From NCBI GenBank assembly GCA_017305665.1, contig JAFKKH010000009.1, positions 1 through 64,000 of the forward strand: a stretch of 64,000 nt of DNA, in the 5' to 3' direction. This DNA comes from Hyphomicrobiales bacterium. GTDB taxonomy: Bacteria; Pseudomonadota; Alphaproteobacteria; Rhizobiales; Xanthobacteraceae. Positions 46,421-54,299 of this stretch are shown here, piece after piece. The notes under the pieces were generated by a model. That model ran no database searches. It was not told the origin of the DNA and saw only the letters and a program-made list of their open reading frames with translations. Within the stretch, counting starts at the first letter, position 1. Each line of letters begins with the position of its first letter. The position numbers were made by a program, and so were the translations under genes.

Positions 46421-46813
46421 TCAGCGGGATCGCCGCCAATTGCAAATGCCGCCCGACTTGCAGGGCCAGACTTGAATCCGCGTATCGCGAGCCTGCGCGT
46501 CCATTGGATTGCCATGGGATCGGCGAACCAGCTTCGGATACCGAGTCCTGGCGCGGACCGCGTGGTGGGGTTTCCGGACCCGCGTGCGCTCCGCGCGCTG
46601 AGCTTTGACCTCGGGCACGTCAACCTTATCCGGCGCGCTGGCCTCGACCGGGACGTGCTCAAAATGCGCCGGCGGCCCGAGCGGGTTGGGCGACAGCGCT
46701 GTCTTGGAAAGATCCATGCTAAAATAATCACCCGGCTGATACCCGGCCGCCGCGACTGGACTGGCCAGCAGCACCGCGCCGGTCACCGCCGTCAAAATAC
46801 CTTTCAGGGCCAT
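46421..46813 (-). CDS. Secreted hypothetical protein conserved in Bradyrhizobium-type bacteria
   Basis: A 130-residue protein with a signal peptide (MALKGILTAVTGAVLLASPVAAA, cleavage near 23). The next segment (GYQPGDYFSMDLSKTALSPN through PLGPPAHFEHVPVEA) is one I recognise from conserved hypothetical proteins of this family of bacteria. The C-terminus is basic and ends in a Cys pair. No known domain or function. Confidence 0.7.
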   Translation of the reverse strand: MALKGILTAVTGAVLLASPVAAAGYQPGDYFSMDLSKTALSPNPLGPPAHFEHVPVEASAPDKVDVPEVKAQRAERTRVRKPHHAVRARTRYPKLVRRSHGNPMDAQARDTRIQVWPCKSGGICNWRRSR

Positions 46814-46915
46814 GACGCGTCCTCTGAAACCGACGCCTCCCTCCCCATTATTTAAGACGATAATCGCTGCATTCCAGCCGTTCCCCGATCGAATCGGAAC
46901 CGGCGGTCCCTGAAT

Positions 46916-47926
46916 TCATTCTGACGACGTGAAGCGCTCAAACTCGGTGTGCAACTCCCGCCCCTCCAAACCAACGCCGAGCAACAATGAGAGCAGAAGC
47001 CGCGCCTTCAACCCGCCCAGCGAGCCAGTTCCCATCAATCCGCGCCCAAGCAAATCGATCTCCGAACCGGGAAACCCATAGGTATTCGAAAATACCGAGC
47101 CTGATGCGACGCGCGAACTGAGAACCACGGGAATAACTTTGGCGAGTTTCTCCAGTCCCGGCACCATGGCCGCAGGGACGTGACCAGCTCCCATCGCTTC
47201 AATCACCAGTCCGCGATAGCCAAGCTCCACAAGGCCAGGAAGAAGACGTCCATCGTCACCCAGTGCCGCGGTCAATAACGCCACGGGCGTATCGTGTCCT
47301 TCACAGCCATTCTTGATGATGGCCCGGCGCGAGACCCGAACATCGATCCGAACGGTACGTTCGATCACGCAGCCAAGCGGGCCTCCGGCGAACGATTGAA
47401 AAGTTGATGGCAGGAACGTGCTCGCTTTCTGCACAAAGCGCGCCGCGTGAATTGTGTCATTGAGCATCACCAGCGTGCCGAGCCCACGCGTAGCCTGAGC
47501 GCCGGCAACGATTGCACTGGCGAGCAGATTAGCCGGACCATCGGCGCCCGGAGCCTCGGCGCCGCGCATCGCTCCGGTCACGACGACAGGCTTATCGCTC
47601 CCGACCAGAAGGTCGAGAACGAAAGCCGTTTCTTCGATGGTATCCGTGCCCTGCACAACAACGGCACCAGCGATATCGCCATCCAATCGTTCGTTCAGAA
47701 GGCGCGCGACGTCGCGAAGATTGGCGAAAGTCAGCGAGGGCCCGGGCAACTTGAACGGCGAAACCGCTTCGATTTCGGCAATATCGGCCAAAGCCGGCAC
47801 GGCGCGCACGAGATCGGCTCCAGTCAAGGTCGGCACAATCCCGGACCCCGTTCTCGAAGTCATGGTGATGGTGCCGCCAAGCGACACGAGTAGGATTTTC
47901 GGGCGCCGGCCTGCCGCCTGTGTCAT
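46916..47926 (-). CDS. Asparaginase/glutaminase family protein
   Basis: A 336-residue amidohydrolase with the two active-site threonine motifs: SLGGTITMTS (Thr19) and VVQGTDTIEETA (Thr94, Asp95). It converts L-asparagine to aspartate and ammonia, or acts on a related amide. No signal peptide is seen, so it is probably cytoplasmic. ATG 47926 puts the first motif at the usual place; the open frame upstream is not conserved. It borders degraded gene fragments and the catabolic region to the right. Confidence 0.9.
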   Translation of the reverse strand: MTQAAGRRPKILLVSLGGTITMTSRTGSGIVPTLTGADLVRAVPALADIAEIEAVSPFKLPGPSLTFANLRDVARLLNERLDGDIAGAVVVQGTDTIEETAFVLDLLVGSDKPVVVTGAMRGAEAPGADGPANLLASAIVAGAQATRGLGTLVMLNDTIHAARFVQKASTFLPSTFQSFAGGPLGCVIERTVRIDVRVSRRAIIKNGCEGHDTPVALLTAALGDDGRLLPGLVELGYRGLVIEAMGAGHVPAAMVPGLEKLAKVIPVVLSSRVASGSVFSNTYGFPGSEIDLLGRGLMGTGSLGGLKARLLLSLLLGVGLEGRELHTEFERFTSSE

Positions 47927-48097
47927 TTTCCGATACCCTTGGTTTGCAATGCGTGCCAATCGAGAATTTCGGCGCCTGTCCACATCATGACGCCGTCGTG
48001 GCCAAGGATATAGCCATACAATGTTCCGCAACACCAAAGGCAAAATAGGGAAACAAGACGAGCAGCAGAAGTAGTTCTGCAATCATGTTTCACGAAA
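47927..48097. other. Intergenic stretch with possible coding debris
   Basis: 171 bases. The minus strand can be read as a short peptide ending in GHDGVMMWTGAEILDWHALQ, which looks like real protein sequence but has no start of its own; another frame gives a short hydrophobic peptide (MIAELLLLLVLFPYFAFG). Probably remnants of decayed genes. Confidence 0.3.
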
Positions 48098-48343
48098 CTA
48101 CGCCGTCTTGGCCATGATCGTTTGATCCTGCAGAGCACCGACTTTCGTAGCAAACACTGCAAAAAACTCGCCCGCTAATTTCCTCGCGGTGGAATCGATC
48201 AGCCGAGCGCCAAGTTGCGCCAGTTTGCCGCCAATCTGCGCATCGACATCGTAATGAAGGATCGTGACCTCCGGGCTCTCTGCCTCGAGCCGCACCGCTT
48301 TCAGTTGCGCCACGAGATCGATCACCTCGACATGAACCGTCAT
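48098..48343 (-). pseudogene. CoxG C-terminal remnant
   Basis: An 81-codon frame. Its segment VTILHYDVDAQIGGKLAQLG, followed by ARLIDSTARKLAGEFFAVFA, matches the C-terminal part of CoxG (SRPBCC-fold carbon monoxide dehydrogenase accessory protein; the consensus is recalled, not searched). The N-terminal half of the family (about 70-100 residues) is missing, though an ATG with AGGAGGCG upstream could still start translation. CoxG normally sits beside molybdenum hydroxylase genes, none of which remain here. It is most likely what is left of a deleted cluster. Confidence 0.75.
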
Positions 48344-48349
48344 GATCGC

Positions 48350-48505
48350 CTCCTAAAGCCGTGCCAGGCTGTTTAGCGTGTTGGCGGGCGCATAGAGATC
48401 GACATGAGGCAACGCGGCCTTGATGCCGGCGGCCTCTGGTGCGGAGAGGGGCTCGCCGGACGCACCAATCAGAACCATCGGTGCTAAGAACACGATACAC
48501 TTAGA
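48350..48505 (-). pseudogene. Short remnant frame upstream of the CoxG fragment
   Basis: The minus strand reads a 40-50-codon peptide (CIVFLAPMVLIGASGEPLSA, then PEAAGIKAALPHVDLYAPAN) that stops just before the CoxG fragment. It looks like the C-terminus of a real protein, but I cannot name the family. A stop codon precedes it, so it lacks an N-terminus. Confidence 0.4.
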
Positions 48506-48544
48506 AGGCGTGTATCAAGATGTGCGGCGGACGATGTTCGTCTG

Positions 48545-49228
48545 TTAACGCGATCGCGCACGTTTGGCGACGATCGGCTCCCGGGGGCTCGAAGTCCGCG
48601 TCAGCGCATCGACGAAGATCGGCTCCCACGCACGAATATGCCGCCGCAGGAGGTTGGTCAACGCATCGACATCACCCGAGGTCGCGAGCTTGATGATCGC
48701 ATAATGCTCGGGGACTGACTCGTTCTGCCGCTGGAGTCCGGCACGTGATTTGATGCCGTAGAGCCGCATCTGATCACGGAGCGACATGACCATATCCGTC
48801 AGCCGTTCGTTGTCCGCCGCCGCGGTCAACCCACGGTGAAAACGCCGATCGGCCTCCAGATACAGCCTGACGTCTTCGGTCTTCACCGCACGCGCGATGT
48901 CATCCGCAAAACGGGTCAGTTCTCTTAGATTCTTCTTCGACTTGGATGCAACAATCACTGCGGCGTGCAGCTCCAGGAGTTCGCGAAGGTCGAACAGATT
49001 GCGAAGTTCGGTCAAGGTTGGCTCGAGAACCCTGAAGCCTCGGTTGCGGACCGGCTCGATCAAACCGCCGCGGGCCAGTTCGAGCAGCGCCTCACGGACG
49101 GGGGTCGTGGAAACGCCAAGGCTCGCGGCGAGGGTCGGCACCGAATACATCGAGCCCGGCATGCTTTGACCGGAAATGATTTCCGCGCGCACCTGCTGAA
49201 GCACCTGCTCCCGCAAATTCTGCTCCAT
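48545..49228 (-). CDS. GntR family regulator, FadR/FCD subfamily
   Basis: A 227-residue regulator. The N-terminal winged HTH has YSVPTLAASLGVSTTPVREA (about residues 27-46) and LARGGLIEPVRNRGFRV. The C-terminal all-helical FCD domain has metal/ligand-type residues (YLEADRRFHRGL near 122-133 and a His late in RRHIRAW). FCD regulators usually repress catabolic genes until a carboxylate ligand binds. It is divergent from the molybdo-oxidoreductase gene with twin palindromes between, so it most likely controls that gene and the transporter after it. ATG 49228 is chosen; the upstream extension would cross the operator. Confidence 0.92.
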   Translation of the reverse strand: MEQNLREQVLQQVRAEIISGQSMPGSMYSVPTLAASLGVSTTPVREALLELARGGLIEPVRNRGFRVLEPTLTELRNLFDLRELLELHAAVIVASKSKKNLRELTRFADDIARAVKTEDVRLYLEADRRFHRGLTAAADNERLTDMVMSLRDQMRLYGIKSRAGLQRQNESVPEHYAIIKLATSGDVDALTNLLRRHIRAWEPIFVDALTRTSSPREPIVAKRARSR

Positions 49229-49331
49229 CGCGACCTTCCTCCCCGACACAGGCGATTGATCTACGTCCACCATTCCGATTCGGCACGCCAAAAACCGCTT
49301 GACGATGGATATGGGAAGGGTCGATGCTGAA

Positions 49332-49357
49332 GTAAAGCTTTACAGTAATACATTACT
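49332..49357. promoter_or_regulatory. Two abutting perfect palindromes, putative GntR operator
   Basis: GTAAAGCTTTAC (49332-49343) is followed directly by AGTAAT-AC-ATTACT (49344-49357), ending 19 bases before the oxidoreductase ATG. FCD-type GntR proteins bind short AT-rich inverted repeats of this size, and the gene for one starts 104 bases away on the other side. The sites also argue against using the upstream in-frame start at 49299. Confidence 0.65.
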
Positions 49358-49376
49358 AATTCGATCCGGACTTCTC

Positions 49377-52300
49377 ATGGCACAGCGCATTGACGGCTAT
49401 TGCACGCTCTGCCGATCGCGGTGCGGTTCAACCACGGTCATCGAAGACGGCCGCATGGTCGGCGTCGAAAGCCTGCCGGGGCATCCGACCGGGGGCGCGT
49501 TGTGCGCCAAGGGCCGCGCAGCCCCCGAGATGGTGCACAGTCCCCGCCGTTTGACGAAGCCGCTACGGCGGACCGCGCCCCGGGATGCAGCCGATCCCGG
49601 CTGGGTCGAGATTTCCTGGAGCGAAGCGCTCGATGAAATCGCCAAACGGCTGGATGACATTCGCAGGGATTCCGGTGCCGAAGCTGTTGCCTTCGCCGTC
49701 ACCACGCCAAGCGGCACGCCGATGGTGGACAGTTTTGAATGGGTCGAGCGCTTCGTGCGCTGCTTCGGCAGTCCAAACCTGATTTATGCAGTTGAAGTGT
49801 GTGGCTGGCACAAGGACTACGCCCATGCCCTGACGTTCGGGCGCGGAATCGGATTTCCGGATTACGATCACGCCGACGCCATCGTCCTTTGGGGGCACAA
49901 TCCGGCCCGCACGTGGCTCGCTCAGGCGACCCGCATTGCAGATGCCCGCCGGCGCGGCGCGCGCGTCGCGGTGATCGATCCCAAACCCAACGGGTCCGGC
50001 CAGGACGCCGATATGTGGTTGCGGATACGTCCGGGCTCGGATGGTGCGCTGGCCATGGGTGCAATCCGCCACCTCATCGCGACAGGGACGTTGGACACCG
50101 ACTTCGTCGCACACTGGACCAACGGACCGCTGTTGGTCGATACCGCCACCGGCCGCTTTGTCCGCGCTGCTGACATCTGGAACGATCAGCCCCCGGATAT
50201 TTTCGTCGTGGTCAATTCACGCGGGATACCGCAACCCTGCGACACCCGGTCCATCCCGTCAGCCCCCGCCACCATCCAGTTGGACACTCGTGCGGCGCTG
50301 GTCGCGTGCGACGGCCGGACCATCCAGGCGGAGACGGCATTCCGTTTGCTTGCCGCGCAAGCGGCGCCCTTCACACCGCAGCGCGTTGCGGAGCTGACCT
50401 GGCTTAACACGGCCGACATTGTCGATTTCTATACGCTGTTCGAGGACCGCCCTCGCCTTGCCTACCATTCGTGGACGGGCGTCGGCCAGCACACCAATGC
50501 GACGGCGATCGAACGTGCGATCGCAACACTCTACGCCCTGACTGGCGCCTGCGATCGCCGTGGCGGAAACGTCTGGCCCGTTCCGCCACCAACCCGCAGC
50601 GTCAACGACTATGCATTACTGCCGCCGGAGCAGAGAGCCAAGGCGCTCGGTCTCGGCGAACTGCCGCTCGGACCGCCAAGCCGCGGTTGGATCACCGCGC
50701 GTGATTTCAGCCGTGCCGTGATTACAGGCGAGCCTTACCGCGTCCGCGCCTTGATGAGTTTCGGAACAAATTTCGTGGTCTCCCAGGGGCATTCATCGCG
50801 CAACCGGGACGCACTTCGCGCGCTCGACTTCCATGTCCATGTCGACATGTTCATGAATCCTACCGCCGAGAACGCGGATATCGTCCTGCCCGCCAACATG
50901 CCATGGGAACGCAACGCGTTGAAGATAGGCTTTGAGATTACGCAGGCTGCCGTCGAGACTATCCAGTTCCGTCCAAAAATGCTGCCGCAGCTTGGCGAGT
51001 GCAAGGCGGACTACGAGATCGCGTACGAGCTTGCGCTTCGGCTGGGTCTGGCAAACCAGTTCTTCGGAGGCGACATCGAAGCCGGCTGGAATCATCAACT
51101 CGAACCCCTCGGGACCAGCGTCGCAGAACTCCGGCGACATCCACGTGGCCTGCGGTTTCCGCAATCTTTCGGCTACGAAAAATATGCGGCCCCGGGGCGC
51201 GACTCCGCCGTGACCGGCTTTGCAACACCGACACGCCGAATCGAGATCTATTCGGAACTGATGCTCGATCACGGTTATCCTGCGCTCCCCGATCATGTCG
51301 AGCCGGCGGAAAGCCCGCTTGTACCGACAACCGACGCCCGCTTTCCACTGGTCCTGACCACTGCCAAGAGCGGTTGGTTCGTCCACAGTTCGCATAGGCA
51401 CGTCGCGTCGTTGCGCAAGAAATCGCCGGACCCCGCAGTCGAGATCAGCGCGACGCTTGCCGCGCGGCGCGGACTCCAGGACGGCGACTGGGCGATCGTG
51501 GAAACGGGCGCCGGTCAGGCCCGACTGCGCGTGCGATTGAACCACGCGCTGGACGATCGCGTGGTCATCGCCGAGTTCGGCTGGTGGGAGGATTGTCCAC
51601 CCATGGGACGCGACGCGATCCGGCCGACCGGACCTGCGACATCGAACATCAACGATATCCTGAGCGATAACCGCCGCGATCCGGTCAGCGGCTCCGTACC
51701 ATTACGCGCGACCACTTGCGATATTCGGAAGGATGAAACCGCGAGTCGGGGATATTGGACCGGTAGTCGTGCCTTCACTGTCACCGGCCTCCGCACCGAA
51801 GCTAGCGATGTCGTCGCGTTAACGCTCAAGCCGCGCGACTACGGCCCGCTGCCATCATTCCACCCCGGGCAGCATGTCGTCCTGCGGTTACCCGGCGTCG
51901 ACGCGTCTCGTGCCTATTCACTGACGGGTTGCGGGGATGGCGGAGACACCTTTTCAATCGCAGTAAAACGAAATCGCCTCATCGGATTGGAGCGCGACAA
52001 CACGATCGGGATCTCGTCGCGTATTCATGATCTGGCTTTGGGCGATGAAGTCCAGCTCGAAGCACCCGGCGGCATCTTCACACCGGCATTGGGTGGCGAT
52101 CGGCCGCTGATCTTCATCGCAGGCGGGATCGGCATTACTCCGTTCATGAGCCATCTCGAGACGCTGGCAGCAAGACAGCCGGCCAAACGAGTCGGAAAAG
52201 TTCTCTTGCTGTATGGATGCCGGAACGGCGCTGAGCATCCTTTCTCCCGGAGGCTGCGTGAACTGGCGAAATCGCTGCCACAACTCCGCCTCATAACGGC

Positions 52301-52781
52301 TTTCACCACCCCGCGCAGCGAGGATCTTTGTCCCGAGCACTTCAGCTACAAGGGACGGCTCGACCTGTCGGCGATCGATCCAATCCTGCCGGACCGGCCT
52401 CTTGTTTATATCTGCGGCTCGGCGGACTTCACGACATCGATGAAGGCACGTCTGGTGGAACGCGGTGTCCCGCGCATCGATATATTTTCCGAAAGCTTTG
52501 TATCCCCCACAGTCGTACCGAAAACTCTCAAGCCGCAGGTGGTTCACATCGCCGGCAGCGGCGAAAGCTTTCTCTGGTCGCCCGAGGCCGGGACATTGCT
52601 CGACGCCGCTCACGCGGCAGGGATTTCGTTGGCAAGTGGATGTCGCGTCGGCCAGTGCGAAAGCTGCGCCATGCGCATCGTCGACGGCGAAGCGGCGCAC
52701 CTCAACGGCTCGTCCGACACTCCCGGACAATGCCTGACCTGCCAAGCCGTGCCTCTCTCAAAGCTTACGCTCGCATCCTGA
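49377..52781 (+). CDS. Molybdopterin oxidoreductase fused to FAD/NAD(P)H reductase and [2Fe-2S] ferredoxin domains
   Basis: A 1134-residue self-contained redox enzyme. Residues 9-43 bind a [4Fe-4S] cluster (Cys9, Cys12, Cys16, Cys43, then KG). The Mo-bisPGD catalytic domain spans about 50-640; VEVCGWHKD offers Cys142 as likely Mo ligand. The dinucleotide-binding domain covers about 650-745. A ferredoxin-reductase-type FAD domain follows (RAYSLTG, about 845), then an NAD(P) domain (GGIGITPFMS, about 914). The C-terminal plant-type [2Fe-2S] domain has CRVGQCESC (about 1088) and a late Cys. No Tat signal is seen, so it is cytoplasmic. Electrons should flow NAD(P)H-FAD-[2Fe-2S]-[4Fe-4S]-Mo. The substrate is unknown. 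Confidence 0.9.
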   Translation: MAQRIDGYCTLCRSRCGSTTVIEDGRMVGVESLPGHPTGGALCAKGRAAPEMVHSPRRLTKPLRRTAPRDAADPGWVEISWSEALDEIAKRLDDIRRDSGAEAVAFAVTTPSGTPMVDSFEWVERFVRCFGSPNLIYAVEVCGWHKDYAHALTFGRGIGFPDYDHADAIVLWGHNPARTWLAQATRIADARRRGARVAVIDPKPNGSGQDADMWLRIRPGSDGALAMGAIRHLIATGTLDTDFVAHWTNGPLLVDTATGRFVRAADIWNDQPPDIFVVVNSRGIPQPCDTRSIPSAPATIQLDTRAALVACDGRTIQAETAFRLLAAQAAPFTPQRVAELTWLNTADIVDFYTLFEDRPRLAYHSWTGVGQHTNATAIERAIATLYALTGACDRRGGNVWPVPPPTRSVNDYALLPPEQRAKALGLGELPLGPPSRGWITARDFSRAVITGEPYRVRALMSFGTNFVVSQGHSSRNRDALRALDFHVHVDMFMNPTAENADIVLPANMPWERNALKIGFEITQAAVETIQFRPKMLPQLGECKADYEIAYELALRLGLANQFFGGDIEAGWNHQLEPLGTSVAELRRHPRGLRFPQSFGYEKYAAPGRDSAVTGFATPTRRIEIYSELMLDHGYPALPDHVEPAESPLVPTTDARFPLVLTTAKSGWFVHSSHRHVASLRKKSPDPAVEISATLAARRGLQDGDWAIVETGAGQARLRVRLNHALDDRVVIAEFGWWEDCPPMGRDAIRPTGPATSNINDILSDNRRDPVSGSVPLRATTCDIRKDETASRGYWTGSRAFTVTGLRTEASDVVALTLKPRDYGPLPSFHPGQHVVLRLPGVDASRAYSLTGCGDGGDTFSIAVKRNRLIGLERDNTIGISSRIHDLALGDEVQLEAPGGIFTPALGGDRPLIFIAGGIGITPFMSHLETLAARQPAKRVGKVLLLYGCRNGAEHPFSRRLRELAKSLPQLRLITAFTTPRSEDLCPEHFSYKGRLDLSAIDPILPDRPLVYICGSADFTTSMKARLVERGVPRIDIFSESFVSPTVVPKTLKPQVVHIAGSGESFLWSPEAGTLLDAAHAAGISLASGCRVGQCESCAMRIVDGEAAHLNGSSDTPGQCLTCQAVPLSKLTLAS

Positions 52782-52826
52782 CGGCCTTGAAGACTGAAAC
52801 ATCATGATAACTGGGGGAAATTTCAA

Positions 52827-54281
52827 ATGACTGATACCGTACACAAGGACATCGTTCCCGGCAAAGCGCCGTCCAATGCGAATTTCCTGGCTGGCTTTGC
52901 TCAACGCATGGTCGGCTTCGCCGAACGATGGTTTCCAGATGCCTACGTCTTCGTTCTCATCGCCGTGATCGTCGTCGCAGCGGGTGCAATCGTGCATGGC
53001 GGCTCGCCACTAGCCGTCAGCCGTGCCTTCGGCGACGGATTCTGGAATCTCATTCCATTCACGATGCAAATGGCGTTGATCGCGATCGGAGGATATGTGG
53101 TCGCTATGTCTCCAGCGGTCGCGGCAATCTTGCGCCGGCTCGCGGGCGTGCCAAAGACCGGACGCGGTGCAGTAGTCTTCGTCGGCGTGATCAGTATTCT
53201 TTTGTCTTTGCTGAACTGGGGACTAAGCCTGATCTTCTCGGGACTGCTGGTGCGTGAAATCGCACGACGCAAAGACATCAGGCTGGACTACCGGGCCGCA
53301 GGGGCAGCCGGCTATCTCGGCCTGGGCTGCGGGTTCACGCTCGGCATCACATCCTCCGCCGCGCAGTTGCAGGCAAATGCCGCCAGCATTCCGGCATCAC
53401 TCATGCCGATCACCGGGATCATCGGCTTCTCCGAAACGATCCTGACGTGGCAAAGCTTGTTGATCACCGCATTCGTTACCGTCCTGTCGGCCGCTATCTG
53501 CTACTTCACTGCACCGGCGCAGGCCGAGACAAAAACCGCCGAGGATCTCGGCGTGCCTCTCGATAATGATTCCATCGAGCCTCGCAAGCCGGCGCGTCCC
53601 GGCGATTTTCTCGAATTCAGCCCCATCCTGACGATCCTGATCGTCCTGCTGGCACTGGGCTGGCTGTGGCAGACGTTCCGCGCGGGCAACCCGCTCATCA
53701 CGCTCTCCGGCCTGAACACCTATAATTTCGTATTCCTGCTGCTGGGCATCCTGCTGCACTGGAGCCCGCGCAGCTTGCTCGAGGCATTCTCGAAGGCGAT
53801 GCCGAGCGTCTCAGGCGTGATCCTGCAGTTTCCCTTCTATGCCGGTATCGCGCAAATCTTGACGAAGGTCGTCAACGGCAAGGGCGTGACGCTGTCGGAT
53901 ACGATCGCGCACTGGTTCGTCGGCGCGTCCGCGAATTCCGCGGCATTCTCGTTCCTGGTCGGAATCTATTCGACAGTGCTCGGCTTTTTCATTCCCTCCG
54001 CCGGCGGCAAATGGGTTATCGAGGCTCCCTACATCATGAAGGCGGCCAATGAGATCCATGCCCATCTCGGCTGGACCGTGATGGTCTACAATATTGCCGA
54101 GACGCTGCCGAACTTCATAAATCCGTTCTGGATGCTGCCGCTGCTCGGCATCCTGGGCCTCAAGTCGAAGGATCTGATCGGCTATACGTCGGTGCAATTC
54201 TTCATTCATTTTCCGCTGGTCATGATCCTTGCCGCGGTTCTGATGACAACGTTCAGCTATCATCCGCCGATCCTGCCCTGA
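52827..54281 (+). CDS. Short-chain fatty acid transporter, AtoE family
   Basis: A 484-residue inner-membrane protein with about 12 hydrophobic helices. Family motifs are FAERWFPDAYVFVLIAVIVV (residues about 31-50), LLSLLNWGLSLIFSGLLVRE (about 125-144) and FIPSAGGKWVIEAPYI (about 390-405). AtoE-type permeases take up short-chain carboxylates such as acetoacetate or butyrate. It lies 45 bases after the molybdo-enzyme gene with GGGGGAA before ATG 52827, and is probably in the same GntR-controlled transcript. It suggests the molybdo-enzyme's substrate or product is a small carboxylate. Confidence 0.92.
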   Translation: MTDTVHKDIVPGKAPSNANFLAGFAQRMVGFAERWFPDAYVFVLIAVIVVAAGAIVHGGSPLAVSRAFGDGFWNLIPFTMQMALIAIGGYVVAMSPAVAAILRRLAGVPKTGRGAVVFVGVISILLSLLNWGLSLIFSGLLVREIARRKDIRLDYRAAGAAGYLGLGCGFTLGITSSAAQLQANAASIPASLMPITGIIGFSETILTWQSLLITAFVTVLSAAICYFTAPAQAETKTAEDLGVPLDNDSIEPRKPARPGDFLEFSPILTILIVLLALGWLWQTFRAGNPLITLSGLNTYNFVFLLLGILLHWSPRSLLEAFSKAMPSVSGVILQFPFYAGIAQILTKVVNGKGVTLSDTIAHWFVGASANSAAFSFLVGIYSTVLGFFIPSAGGKWVIEAPYIMKAANEIHAHLGWTVMVYNIAETLPNFINPFWMLPLLGILGLKSKDLIGYTSVQFFIHFPLVMILAAVLMTTFSYHPPILP

Positions 54282-54299
54282 GCGACCATTATAGATCGG

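Noticed and set aside
49299-49376. N-terminal extension of the molybdoenzyme from 49299
   Set aside because: It would place the twin palindromic operator inside the coding sequence and push the [4Fe-4S] Cys motif away from its usual N-terminal position.
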